This document shows positions 16,959 through 25,903 of a DNA stretch of 64,000 nt, one piece after another; the stretch's first letter is position 1; every line of letters starts with the position of its first letter. Below the pieces are notes generated by a model. That model was not told where the DNA came from and did no database searches. It was given only the letters and a program-made list of their open reading frames with translations. Position numbers and translations under genes: made by a program. The stretch lies in NCBI RefSeq assembly GCF_030441895.1, contig NZ_JARJAS010000003.1, one strand, 5' to 3'. The DNA comes from Enterococcus_D entomosocium. GTDB lineage: Bacteria; Bacillota; Bacilli; Lactobacillales; Enterococcaceae.

Positions 16959-16983
16959 ATTTTTCTAAAAAAAGCGAACATCT

Positions 16984-16999
16984 GATAAAGCGTTTTATC
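16984..16999. promoter_or_regulatory. Second LacI/RbsR operator GATAAAGCGTTTTATC
   Basis: One base pair away from a perfect palindrome, it lies just downstream of the -10 box of the nucleoside operon. Together with the site at 16943-16958 it gives a two-operator arrangement. Confidence 0.72.
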
Positions 17000-17013
17000 T
17001 AATGTTCACACAA

Positions 17014-17042
17014 AGAATAGCATCGTTTTAAAGCGCTGTCAA
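17014..17042 (-). promoter_or_regulatory. Promoter of the nucleoside operon with overlapping cre
   Basis: TTGACA (17037-17042), 17 bp and TATTCT (17014-17019) on the minus strand give a strong sigma-A promoter. The cre TTAAAGCGCTGTCA (17028-17041) matches 13 of 14 consensus positions and overlaps the -35 box, so the operon should be under CcpA repression as well as LacI control. Confidence 0.78.
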
Positions 17043-17047
17043 TAGTA

Positions 17048-17075
17048 AAAAAAGAGTTTCGCTAGGAAACTCTTT
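17048..17075 (-). terminator. Terminator at the end of the LacI/RbsR-type gene
   Basis: AAAGAGTTTC and GAAACTCTTT pair around a 5-base loop, with TTTTTTT following on the minus strand. The stem overlaps the last codons of the regulator, separating it from the downstream operon promoter. Confidence 0.8.
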
Positions 17076-18075
17076 CAGTCACACTGTTCTTTTTTATCAA
17101 TCTAGGTGTCAATTGGACGTAACGTGGCTTCTGTCCGCTGATTGCATTCATCAAGGCAAGAACCGTTTTTTCACCTAAATCATTTACATCTTGTTCCACA
17201 GACGTTAGAGATACTTCTAAAAGATCATTCAAAACAAGATTGTCGTATCCTACGATCGAAACATCCTCTGGAACCTTGATTCCTAGTTCTTTGGCACGCT
17301 TCATAATTCCCAATGCAATCAAGTCGTTGCCAGCAACAATGCCGGTTACATCTCGGTTTTTTAAGAGAATGTCTGCTTTTTCATAGGCGTCTTCAAATTG
17401 GAACTTTGTTACCACATGCCAACTGTCTTTTCGTTGGAGATTGAATTCCTTCAGCGCATCTAAATAGCCTTGGTATCGATACACACAATTGATATTTTTA
17501 TCAGGGTTCATCATCGTACCAATCTTTTTGTGTCCTTTTTTTATTAGCTCACTGGTAGCAATGTATCCCCCATGCCGATTATTATAAAAGACTTGATCGA
17601 CCTCAAAGTTATCTATTCCTCTATCAACCAAAACGATTGGAACCGAAAGATTCTTCAATCGTTCTTTGGTTTGTACCTCATCCGCGTAGGATTCGGTTGA
17701 AAGGGCGATGATCAACGCATCAACGTTGCGGTCAATCAGGAGCTGAATCAATTCCTTCTCAACGTCAACTTTATCATCTGAGTTGACCAAAATCAGCAGA
17801 TACCCCTGTTTTCGCAGCAAATCTTCTAAGACCTTGGCCAAGTTGGCAAAAAAAGGATTGTTGATATCTGGGATGATCAGTCCGATCGTATTGGTTTTTT
17901 TCAAAACCAGGCTTTTAGCCGCAGCATTCGGCGTATAATTGTTTTCTGCCGCCAAGCGCTTGATTTGCTGTTTTTTTTCTTCTGTGATCCGAATCGGTTT
18001 GTCATTTAACACTTGAGAAACGGCTGCGATCGATACACCTACTTCTTTTGCAATGTCTTTTAATCTGACTTTCAC
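17062..18075 (-). CDS. LacI-family regulator of the nucleoside/ribose operon (RbsR-like)
   Basis: A 337-residue LacI/GalR repressor: HTH at residues 3-25 (RLKDIAKEVG, SIAAVSQVLND), hinge, then a ribose-binding-protein-like effector domain (IGLIIPDINNPFFANLAKVLED). The GTG at 18075 has AAAGGGG 9 bases upstream and places the HTH at the very N-terminus; the ATG at 18120 would add 15 uncommon residues. It lies upstream of its probable targets, the two GATAAAACGTTTTATC operators. The effector is likely ribose or a nucleoside-derived sugar (inference). Confidence 0.88.
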   Translation of the reverse strand: MKVRLKDIAKEVGVSIAAVSQVLNDKPIRITEEKKQQIKRLAAENNYTPNAAAKSLVLKKTNTIGLIIPDINNPFFANLAKVLEDLLRKQGYLLILVNSDDKVDVEKELIQLLIDRNVDALIIALSTESYADEVQTKERLKNLSVPIVLVDRGIDNFEVDQVFYNNRHGGYIATSELIKKGHKKIGTMMNPDKNINCVYRYQGYLDALKEFNLQRKDSWHVVTKFQFEDAYEKADILLKNRDVTGIVAGNDLIALGIMKRAKELGIKVPEDVSIVGYDNLVLNDLLEVSLTSVEQDVNDLGEKTVLALMNAISGQKPRYVQLTPRLIKKNSVTERVS

Positions 18076-18226
18076 TGAATACCCCTTTCGCTTTCCTAAT
18101 TTTGTAAATGAACCAAGCACTCAATCTTATGTTTTCAGTAAATCCTTTTTATACTGCTGAAAAAACGGATTTGAGAATTAGACAAAGATGATTGATTAAA
18201 GATTATACTGTTTTTTTGAATTCCTC

Positions 18227-19036
18227 TTAGATGTTCCACCTCACCCAATCAGCAAACAATTCTGGCCAACGGACAACCGATGCTTCGATCCCGTGTTGAT
18301 TGCCGTTGGCGGTTTCCGGTGTTCCTAAACTTAGTCCATGACCACCGCGAGGGAAAATGTGCAGCTCATAAGGTATATTAAATTTGCGCAGCTGTTCGGC
18401 AAAAAGGAGGCTGTTTTCCGCCAAGACTAATCCATCTTCTAACGTATGCCAAAGAAACGTCGGCGGTGTCTGTTCATTGACTAAAGTCTCTAAAGACAAA
18501 GCGGCTTTTTCTGTTTCATAGCGATCTGCTAATAATGAACGGAAGGAATCTTGGTGCCCAAGTTCACCACTAGATAAGACCGGATAACTCAACAGTAACC
18601 CGTTAGGTCGCCATTCTTCATTGGCTCCTTGTAAAGCCTCTGCTAGAAAAGGTTGCTGCCAAGACACACCCAGATTAGCAGCTAAGTGACCACCAGCTGA
18701 AAAACCGGCAACAATGATTTTTTCAGGATCGACGTGCCAGACCTCATGATTGGTGCGCACAAGACGAACGGCAGCCGCCAATTCCTTTAAGGCTAACGGA
18801 TAGACAGCCGGTTTGATACTATAATGCAACACAAAGGCTTGGAAACCAAAGCTCATCATTTTGATGGCGATGGGTTCCGCTTCGCGATCAGACAACATTT
18901 CATAGCCGCCGCCAGGACAGATGATGACCGCTGGTCGAACACGATCTGGTTCCATTTCAGGAGAATTTTCCATGACATACGTGGTTAAACTGGCTTGGCT
19001 TTCTGGTAAAAGTGCGGTTCTTTTTTCATGTATCAC
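18227..19036 (-). CDS. Alpha/beta hydrolase, acetyl-esterase-like
   Basis: A 269-residue esterase of the BD-FAE/acetylesterase type. The oxyanion motif PGGGYEML (about 41-48), nucleophile GFSAGGH (Ser about 115) and a late His in GGHGLSL (about 234-240) are visible. No signal peptide, so it acts on imported oligosaccharides. It is the last gene after GH29 and the SGNH esterase, 10 bp downstream of the fucosidase. Removal of acetyl groups from hemicellulose side chains is the likely role, by context. Confidence 0.82.
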   Translation of the reverse strand: MIHEKRTALLPESQASLTTYVMENSPEMEPDRVRPAVIICPGGGYEMLSDREAEPIAIKMMSFGFQAFVLHYSIKPAVYPLALKELAAAVRLVRTNHEVWHVDPEKIIVAGFSAGGHLAANLGVSWQQPFLAEALQGANEEWRPNGLLLSYPVLSSGELGHQDSFRSLLADRYETEKAALSLETLVNEQTPPTFLWHTLEDGLVLAENSLLFAEQLRKFNIPYELHIFPRGGHGLSLGTPETANGNQHGIEASVVRWPELFADWVRWNI

Positions 19037-19046
19037 GGATTGCGCC

Positions 19047-20513
19047 TCATTTCATTGTAATTTTATAGACGATTGGTTGGTCGGTTTCAATTGGTTCAAA
19101 AGTTAGTTGCAAGCCTTCATCGGTCACTTGCCAATCAATAGGCTGTTCTTCGTGTCCTAGAATCGTCACGGTTTGGATGATGCCGTGAAATTCTGGCAAA
19201 TTTTGATCTTTAGACTGGGCCAGTGCTTGGATCCTTGCGTGTCCATTCTCAGGACTTGCCATGCCAATAGCATACAACGAATCCCCCTGAACCGTAAAGC
19301 GGAAATCCTGGCTCGTGTATGTCGTCGCCTGTGCCTCTTGAAATTGGCCTGAGACAACGGTCGTGGGTCCTTCCCCGGCTTTGCGCCATGGTTTCGCTTC
19401 ATAAATGGCTTCACCGTTTACATCCAGCCACGCACCGATTTCTTTTAAGATCGTTTGATCTTTTTCTGGGATCGAACCATTCCCTTTCGGCCCGATATTC
19501 AAAAGAAGATTGCCATTTTTACTGACGACTTCGATCAAATCCTGTAAAATCTCACGCGTTGTTTTGTAATCCAACGTTGTGGTATAACACCATGAATTGC
19601 GAGCGATCGCTGTATCTGTTTGCCAGTAAAAAGGTTGTGGTTCGGCAAATTTTCCCCGTTCGATCTCCACAATACCACTACCAAACATCATGGCATCGTG
19701 TTTGTAGCAGATACCAACTTGTTTGCCCCATTCAGCCCCACGATTGTAATAGTAAGCAGCGAAAACTTGCAGGTGCTCCTTGAAGGCTTCGTGTTGGATC
19801 CACCAATCAAAATACAGCAGCTCTGGTTGATAGTTGTCGACGAGTTCACAGGTTCGCAGTAGCCAATCATCTAAAAACTCTTTTGAGGGATATGGCTCGC
19901 TATACAAATCTTGATTATCAGGTTCTGGCATAGCAGGCCAATAAAAGTCGCCTTTTGCTAACGGTTCCTTGATGTCGCTGTCAAATTCCTTACCATGTCC
20001 CATGAAAAACCAATGTTCGGCACGATGAGATGAGGTGCAAAAATGCAGGCCTTGTTCCTCAGCTGCTTCTTTTAATTCCGCAAGAATATCTTTTTTCGGT
20101 CCCATAACTGCCGCATTCCATTCAGAAAGCTCGCTTTTGTACATCTGAAACCCATCGTGATGTTCTGCAACGGGAAAAAGATAATTGGCACCGGCTTGTT
20201 TGATCAGTCGAATCCACTCATTTGCATCGAATTTTTCTGCAGTAAATATGGGAATAAAGTCTTTGTAGCCGAAGTTTTTTTGCGGACCGTAGGTGTTGAT
20301 ATGGTGATCGTATTCCGGATGGTCTTTGATGTACATATTTCTGGAGTACCACTCGTTATTAAATGCAGGAACACTATACAATCCCCAATGAATGAAGACC
20401 CCAAATTTTGCTTTGGGGAACCATTCCGGTAGAACAAAAGCGCCCAAAGATTGCCAATTTGGGAAAAAGGGGCCTTGATGCGCGACTTGGTGGATCGTTT
20501 CTACTGTGATCAT
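19047..20513 (-). CDS. GH29 alpha-L-fucosidase
   Basis: A 488-residue intracellular GH29 enzyme releasing L-fucose from oligosaccharides. The nucleophile is Asp236 in ELLYFDWWIQ; HWGLYSVPAF (42-51), AEHHDGF (116-122) and the C-terminal beta domain with NLLLNIGPKGNGSI are typical. The chosen ATG 20513 has GGAGG 8 bases upstream and overlaps the SGNH stop as ATGA; the frame is open to 20549 but lacks a site there. In xyloglucan, fucose caps galactose side chains, so it fits a xyloglucan-oligosaccharide pathway. No fucose catabolic genes lie nearby. Confidence 0.9.
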   Translation of the reverse strand: MITVETIHQVAHQGPFFPNWQSLGAFVLPEWFPKAKFGVFIHWGLYSVPAFNNEWYSRNMYIKDHPEYDHHINTYGPQKNFGYKDFIPIFTAEKFDANEWIRLIKQAGANYLFPVAEHHDGFQMYKSELSEWNAAVMGPKKDILAELKEAAEEQGLHFCTSSHRAEHWFFMGHGKEFDSDIKEPLAKGDFYWPAMPEPDNQDLYSEPYPSKEFLDDWLLRTCELVDNYQPELLYFDWWIQHEAFKEHLQVFAAYYYNRGAEWGKQVGICYKHDAMMFGSGIVEIERGKFAEPQPFYWQTDTAIARNSWCYTTTLDYKTTREILQDLIEVVSKNGNLLLNIGPKGNGSIPEKDQTILKEIGAWLDVNGEAIYEAKPWRKAGEGPTTVVSGQFQEAQATTYTSQDFRFTVQGDSLYAIGMASPENGHARIQALAQSKDQNLPEFHGIIQTVTILGHEEQPIDWQVTDEGLQLTFEPIETDQPIVYKITMK

Positions 20514-21166
20514 GGTCTTTCCTCCAAAATACCGACTGTTTCCAGCCATGTTTTTGCAATCAACACATGTCCTGCAGTCGATGGATGCACACGATCACTG
20601 CTTAAGACATAGGATGACTGATAAAGCAAAAAATCATCAAACTTTTCCTGCGTATCTCCTAAAAGGATACCATACTCTTGCGCTACTTTAGCAAGCACGT
20701 GTTGGTAGTTGGTAAGCATTTCTCTTAGTGGATCTTCTTTGTTGGCTTCAACCATAAACGGGGTCAAGAGAATCATTCCTTTGACACTCGGTAATGTCTG
20801 AGCGATCAAATCACGCAACTCTGATTCAAATCTTTCAATCCCCACCAGTTCCGTTTGAGCAAATGTGCCATCAAAATGCCGCCACACATCATTTACACCG
20901 ATCATGATCGTTACCCAATCTGGTTGAAATGCCAATACATCATCCTTCCAACGCTTCTTCAAATCGACGACTGTATCTCCACTGATGCCTCGGTTAACGA
21001 TCATTAATTCCATTTGTGGGAGTAATGCTGTGGTATAGGCGTTGATCAGATGAACATAGCCGTCCCCCCATGACGACCATCCCGCAGGTATCGCTTGATA
21101 ATTTCGATTACTATCTGTGATCGAATCCCCCATAAAAAGCAGACGATCTTTTTTATCCACTATCAT
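20510..21166 (-). CDS. SGNH/GDSL-family hydrolase (probable carbohydrate esterase)
   Basis: A 218-residue SGNH hydrolase: block I GDSITD (about 14-19, Ser nucleophile), block III GVND (about 93-96) and block V DRVHPS (catalytic Asp/His, about 191-196). No secretion signal. Start ATG 21166 has TAAGGAGG directly upstream. It precedes the fucosidase with a 4-bp overlap, so deacetylation of imported oligosaccharides is likely; lysophospholipase-like activity cannot be excluded. Confidence 0.87.
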   Translation of the reverse strand: MIVDKKDRLLFMGDSITDSNRNYQAIPAGWSSWGDGYVHLINAYTTALLPQMELMIVNRGISGDTVVDLKKRWKDDVLAFQPDWVTIMIGVNDVWRHFDGTFAQTELVGIERFESELRDLIAQTLPSVKGMILLTPFMVEANKEDPLREMLTNYQHVLAKVAQEYGILLGDTQEKFDDFLLYQSSYVLSSDRVHPSTAGHVLIAKTWLETVGILEERP

Positions 21167-21184
21167 TGTTTTCCTCCTTAAAGA

Positions 21185-21221
21185 AAGAAGACTGATCCGC
21201 TGGTGCTGGATCAATCTTCTT
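21185..21221 (-). repeat. Intercistronic hairpin after the LplA-like binding protein
   Basis: AAGAAGACTGATCC pairs with GGATCAATCTTCTT over a 9-base loop, with one mismatch. It lies just before the TAAGGAGG of the SGNH gene and is followed by a weak T-rich run, so it may limit readthrough or protect the upstream mRNA. Confidence 0.55.
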
Positions 21222-21304
21222 AAGTGATTGCTTAACCAAACGCTGTTTACTCACTTTTGTCAAGGAACCGTTGACCAACCATTTTTATGATTCTTTGTTT
21301 TTGA

Positions 21305-23053
21305 TTAGTCCCCAAATTCTTTCGCTACTTCTACCCGTTTTTCGTTTTGATCTTTCGCATTATTCATGTCAAATTCTAGCACTGTTTGATAGCCTAAGCC
21401 GTCTGCTGTTTCTTGCATTTCTTTTAGCAATTGGTCAAATTCTGCTTCATCTTTGGCAAAAACCATTCGCCAAGAGTACTCGATGATTGTCGCTTTGGCT
21501 TGGTTCCGCAACGTAGAGATCTCTGAACTATCTTCTGGCGCTACATAGCTGGCACCAGGGGCAACTAACAATTGGTCGTTCTCCTCTAAATAGCCAATGG
21601 TCGATTCTGCACCACCCATATTTTTTGACCAATCTTCTTTTACAGGATCGGTTGTTTCATTTTGATAGCTTTCCCACATCGTATAAGCATATGGGAAGCC
21701 GGTATCAGGATTGATATCGATCGGTAATACCGTATTGACGTTTAGCGCGGATACACCATCTTTGTAACTTCCGCCACCATATTCTTCTGGCACATCCCCA
21801 TCGCCATCTAGCAACGCTTGTTTCCCAAACTCAGTTAAGACAGGCTCGCCATCTTTCATTTCCCAAGTTAAGCCTTCAGGGCCACTACTACCGCTTGTTT
21901 GAGAAGAATTTGCTAACACGCCTTCTGAAGAGTAGAGCCAGTCAATAAAGGCTGCGATTCGCTCTGGGTCTTCGGCATTTGAACCGATCCCGATAAATTG
22001 TTTGCCACCGTAAACTTCCGCACCATAAGAGAAGATTTTTTGGTCTTGAATCGGTGCCAACATAAAGCCTTTTCCTTCATTCAAGTTCGTAGTCGTATTA
22101 AAAGCCGCTTGACCTAACCAAGGCCACCATGAGAATAAGACTTGTCCTTCTTGGAATTTGGCAAAAAGTGTATCGTAATTTTGCGTCGTTGATTCTGGAT
22201 CCACTAAGCCCATTTGATTGGCTTGGAAATAAAACTTAAGTGCGCGAATATATTCAGAATCACTATCGAGAATGCTTTGATAATCAGAACCATCCGCTTT
22301 TGCCAAGACAAAACCTGATTCATCGTACCCATAGTAGGTGACCAGCTGTTTGCCTGCATTCATCATGTTGCCGTCCCAATCGCTGAATAGAGAAAACCCA
22401 TAAACTTTTTTCCCAGAATCTGTTGTTGGATTGTCTTCTTGCATTTTTTGAATCACAGGAAGCAGGTCTTCCAATGTACCGATTTCTGGATATCCTTGAT
22501 CCCCATAAAGATCCCAACGCACATAAGCACCAAATGTAGGATCTAATCCTTCTGAAGGATCGGTGGCTTTTAATGTAGAAACGGAAGTTGGAAAGCCATA
22601 TAGACCATCGGCATCTTTGTTTAGATTTTGAACAGCCGCATCGAAGCGCTGAACATTTTCCATAGTTTCATAATACTCGCTCGCATCGGTCAACAAACCA
22701 GCTTCAACCAATTCGTTGTATTGTTGGCCATTATCAACAATGATCAAATCGCCCAAATCACCTGCTGCCGTCCTCGTTTGATAAAGAGTGTCTCCGTTGC
22801 CAGCAACGTTTGGTGCGATGATGTTCAATTCCATATTGAATTTATCCCGCACGATTTTGGCAAACCAACCTTCTTGCATCCCCATATAGTTGGCTAGCCC
22901 ATTATAGACATCGATCGTGATCGTTTCATCGTAGCCACTTTCGCTGGAAGCAGCGTCTGTGTCAGAGTCAGCCGCTCCTCCACAGCCGGCTAAACTACCT
23001 AGCAATGTCATGCCTAACAAACCTGTTGTTACATATTTCGACATTTTTTTCAT
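21305..23053 (-). CDS. ABC transporter binding lipoprotein, LplA-like
   Basis: A 582-residue substrate-binding lipoprotein, long as is usual for the LplA/YtcQ group (about 500-580). Signal peptide with lipobox LAGC at about residues 21-24, then an Ala/Asp/Ser-rich linker. The pattern ITIDVYNGLANYMGMQEGWF and several Gly/Trp-rich loops fit a family-1 solute-binding fold for complex oligosaccharides. It follows the two permeases (gap 21 bp) and precedes the esterase/fucosidase genes, so a decorated hemicellulose oligosaccharide is the likely ligand. Confidence 0.9.
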   Translation of the reverse strand: MKKMSKYVTTGLLGMTLLGSLAGCGGAADSDTDAASSESGYDETITIDVYNGLANYMGMQEGWFAKIVRDKFNMELNIIAPNVAGNGDTLYQTRTAAGDLGDLIIVDNGQQYNELVEAGLLTDASEYYETMENVQRFDAAVQNLNKDADGLYGFPTSVSTLKATDPSEGLDPTFGAYVRWDLYGDQGYPEIGTLEDLLPVIQKMQEDNPTTDSGKKVYGFSLFSDWDGNMMNAGKQLVTYYGYDESGFVLAKADGSDYQSILDSDSEYIRALKFYFQANQMGLVDPESTTQNYDTLFAKFQEGQVLFSWWPWLGQAAFNTTTNLNEGKGFMLAPIQDQKIFSYGAEVYGGKQFIGIGSNAEDPERIAAFIDWLYSSEGVLANSSQTSGSSGPEGLTWEMKDGEPVLTEFGKQALLDGDGDVPEEYGGGSYKDGVSALNVNTVLPIDINPDTGFPYAYTMWESYQNETTDPVKEDWSKNMGGAESTIGYLEENDQLLVAPGASYVAPEDSSEISTLRNQAKATIIEYSWRMVFAKDEAEFDQLLKEMQETADGLGYQTVLEFDMNNAKDQNEKRVEVAKEFGD

Positions 23054-23074
23054 TTTCTTCCCTCTTTCTTTTTA

Positions 23075-24007
23075 TTAACCTTTCACCGCACCCAACATAA
23101 TTCCTTTGACAAAATATTTCTGGAAAAGCGGATAAATAAACATGATTGGTAAAACAACAATGACTGAAACGGTCATGCGAATCGAAGTCGGTGTCTGCGT
23201 TGTTGCAGCTGAAGCGATACTGGAAAGTGATCCCGATGTATTTTTGACCATTTGTGCCAACGAATTGGCTTGATTGATATACGTATAAAGAAGGTATTGC
23301 AAGGAGTAGAGACTTTGATCCGTAATGTAAATCAGTGTATCTTGGAAAGAATTCCATTGACCAACTGCCGAGAAGATCGCGACTGTTGCTAAAATCGGCG
23401 TACAGTTGGGTAAAATTACCCGAAAGAATACTTGAATGATGCCAGCTCCATCCATTTCAGCTGCTTCTTGCAACGATTTGGGGATTGACTCAATATAGGT
23501 TTTCACTAAGATGATGTTAAAAGGCTGAACGACAGCCGGCAAAATATAGACCCAAAAATTATTCGTTAAACCTAATGTCTTCATCGTGATGAATAATGGA
23601 ATCAGCCCTGCATTGAAATACATTGTAATCACGACAAAGCGATACCAAAATTTTCGTTTCCACATTTTTTCTTGGGTAAACATAAAGCCTAAGAAGGCTG
23701 AAGCTAAGACGGTTGCTGCTGTTCCAATCACCGTTCTAGCCACCGAAACGGTTGCGGCTAATGGCAACCCTTTTAGTTGTAACACTTGACTGTAGTTTTC
23801 AAAATGGATCTCTTGTGGAAAAAAGCGAATTTGTCCTAACGCACTCAACTCATTATTACTGATTGAATTAATAATCAAGTAATAAAAAGGATACGCACAA
23901 ATCAACGTAATCAGAAAGAAAAAGGTATAATTGAGGATACTAAACGTCAGGTTTTCACGTTTGGGTACTTTTTTCGCCTTTTTCTTTTCACTAATCGATA
24001 GTTCCAT
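23075..24007 (-). CDS. ABC transporter permease, LplC/YtcP-like
   Basis: A 310-residue membrane permease with six helices and the EAA loop (QEAAEMDGAGIIQVFFRVILP). The LplC group is recognised by its length and the C-terminal LFQKYFVKGIMLGAVKG. It is the second gene of the importer and is followed by the binding lipoprotein. ATPase not encoded here. Confidence 0.92.
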   Translation of the reverse strand: MELSISEKKKAKKVPKRENLTFSILNYTFFFLITLICAYPFYYLIINSISNNELSALGQIRFFPQEIHFENYSQVLQLKGLPLAATVSVARTVIGTAATVLASAFLGFMFTQEKMWKRKFWYRFVVITMYFNAGLIPLFITMKTLGLTNNFWVYILPAVVQPFNIILVKTYIESIPKSLQEAAEMDGAGIIQVFFRVILPNCTPILATVAIFSAVGQWNSFQDTLIYITDQSLYSLQYLLYTYINQANSLAQMVKNTSGSLSSIASAATTQTPTSIRMTVSVIVVLPIMFIYPLFQKYFVKGIMLGAVKG

Positions 24008-24022
24008 AGATATCCTCCTCTC

Positions 24023-24964
24023 CTAAATAATGGAAGTCCCCCGAATTTTTTTCGACGCAATATTGACGATGGCTAACAAGGCAACAGAAATGACACTTTT
24101 TAGCATACTGATCGCGGTAGCCAGAGATAGACTATTTCCACCCATCCCTAAATTGTAGACATACAAATCGAGGACTTGGATCGTATTTCGATTGAATGCA
24201 TTTTGGAAAACAAAGTACTGATCCATCCCGTTGTTCAACAAGTTGGCGATAGACAGCATCAGCATCACAAGAAACGTCGGCATCAAGGCAGGTAGTGTGA
24301 TATGACGCATCAGGTGGAAACGATTCGCCCCATCGATTCGCGCCGATTCATACAATTCGGGGTCAATTCCTGAAATGCCTGCAAGATACATGATGGCACC
24401 CCAGCCCAAGCCTTTCCAAATATTCCAAAGACACATCATTAGCCACGTATGATTGCCGCTATCCAAAAATTTGACTGGATCTGTAACGAAGCCCCATTCT
24501 TGCAGCAACGTGTTTACCAGCCCTGTTGAAGAAAACAAGCTAAAGGCGATCGTATACACCAAAACCCAACTGATAAAATTCGGCAGCGTGGTCAGCGTTT
24601 GGACCAAGTTTTTAAACCATTTGCACTTGATTTCGTTCAATAAAATGGCGAAGCCTACTGGTAGGATCGAAGTGGCGATCCCTAAAAAACTCATGGCAAA
24701 GGTGTTTTTCATTACTTGTACGATCTGATCCACTTGTGTTGGACTAGAGACAAGAAGTCGAAACCATTTGAAGCCTACAAACTCGCTGCGCGCTAAACCT
24801 AATGCTGGTTTGTAATCATAAAGTGAATAAATCCATCCGTGCAAAGGAAAATAAGAGAACAAAAACACGAGAATCAGAAAGGGAACGATACATAGAAACA
24901 AAATCTTCCCTTCTCGTGTCACCCGCTTATTTTTTCTTGGGACACTGCTTAGTTTACTTTCCAT
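24023..24964 (-). CDS. ABC transporter permease, LplB/YteP-like
   Basis: A 313-residue permease with a basic N-terminus (RKNKRVTREG) and six helices; EAA loop YESARIDGANRFHLMRHITLP. LplB-type proteins pair with LplC and an LplA-like lipoprotein, as here. First gene of the operon, divergent from the YesL/YesM genes, which is the usual layout for Yes-controlled oligosaccharide importers. GGGGGAGG precedes the ATG. Confidence 0.92.
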   Translation of the reverse strand: MESKLSSVPRKNKRVTREGKILFLCIVPFLILVFLFSYFPLHGWIYSLYDYKPALGLARSEFVGFKWFRLLVSSPTQVDQIVQVMKNTFAMSFLGIATSILPVGFAILLNEIKCKWFKNLVQTLTTLPNFISWVLVYTIAFSLFSSTGLVNTLLQEWGFVTDPVKFLDSGNHTWLMMCLWNIWKGLGWGAIMYLAGISGIDPELYESARIDGANRFHLMRHITLPALMPTFLVMLMLSIANLLNNGMDQYFVFQNAFNRNTIQVLDLYVYNLGMGGNSLSLATAISMLKSVISVALLAIVNIASKKIRGTSII

Positions 24965-24980
24965 TTTCCTCCCCCTTTTT

Positions 24981-24996
24981 TGTAACCGCTTTTACA
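24981..24996. promoter_or_regulatory. cre-like operator TGTAACCGCTTTTACA before the LplBCA operon
   Basis: The sequence matches 13 of 14 positions of the cre consensus and has TGTAA/TTACA ends. It lies between a possible -10 (TAGTAT on the minus strand) and the LplB start, where CcpA would act as a roadblock. Confidence 0.6.
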
Positions 24997-25198
24997 TTTT
25001 TAATACTAGCACCTGAAATCTCATTTGCCACCTGTTAAAAATAGAGGTCAATCCGTACATTTTAGACTTTATTTTTCTTTTATTTATAAAGAATGCTGAT
25101 ACATCAAGGTTTCAGATAAAAGACACCTAAATGGCAAGGCTTTCAAAATTTGTTTTTTGCGAGTACTATAGGAATATATCAATTTTGGAGGGATAAAA

Positions 25199-25804
25199 AT
25201 GAAGTACAATCCTGATGGTCAACTGTACAAAATAACCACCGTTTTTTCACAATTCACATTGTTAAATTTACTATATATCATTAGCTGTTTGCCAATTATT
25301 ACGATTGGAGCTGCGACAGCTGCCCTTTATGAAGTGACGATTCGTTATGCGGATGAAGAGCGTGGTGAATTGATCGTGGGCTATGTCCGAGCGCTACGAG
25401 CAAACTTTATGAAAGCCACCGGTAGTTTTCTCCTTCTTGGATTGCCCATGGTAGCACTACTGTATAGTAGCTTGTTTTGGTTTTCCTCAAAAACCATTCT
25501 TGCCAGTATTTTTGCCTTCGTTCTAATTGTTACAGCTATTTATCTGTTTATTGTGTTAGTCTATTGCCTCGCGTTAATTGGACGTTATGAAAACAGCTTT
25601 AGGCAAACATTAAAAAACGCGTTTCTGTTACCGATTGCGGACCCTATCCGTTCGTTAGCCCTCGCGCTTATTCCTATCGCTGCGTTTTGTTTTGTTGTTT
25701 TATTTCCATTGTTTAAATTCCTCTTGTTGATTTTTGGTTTTTCTTTCGTTATTTATTGTAGTTCGTTCCTGTTGCTTTCTATCTTTCGTAATCAACAAGC
25801 ATGA
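25199..25804 (+). CDS. YesL-family membrane protein (DUF624)
   Basis: A 201-residue protein with about five hydrophobic helices. The start (YNPDGQLYKITTVFSQFTLLN, then CLPIITIGAATAALYEVT) is the YesL/DUF624 signature. YesL proteins accompany YesM/YesN two-component systems and LplABC importers; the molecular role is not established. GGAGGGATAAAA precedes the ATG. Its stop TGA at 25802-25804 overlaps the ATG at 25801, the apparent start of the kinase. Confidence 0.88.
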   Translation: MKYNPDGQLYKITTVFSQFTLLNLLYIISCLPIITIGAATAALYEVTIRYADEERGELIVGYVRALRANFMKATGSFLLLGLPMVALLYSSLFWFSSKTILASIFAFVLIVTAIYLFIVLVYCLALIGRYENSFRQTLKNAFLLPIADPIRSLALALIPIAAFCFVVLFPLFKFLLLIFGFSFVIYCSSFLLLSIFRNQQA

Positions 25805-25903
25805 AAAAAAATCAGTCATCTCTCACTTTTTCGTCGTCTGAGTCAGTTTTCCATTCGGCGACAATTATTCATTCTTTATCTGCCTGTTGTTTTTTTATCC
25901 ACA

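Noticed and set aside
16979..16981. ATG at 16981 as start of the nucleoside hydrolase
   Set aside because: It would place both LacI operators inside the coding region, while ATG 16921 has a good AGAGGAG site and a normal N-terminus.
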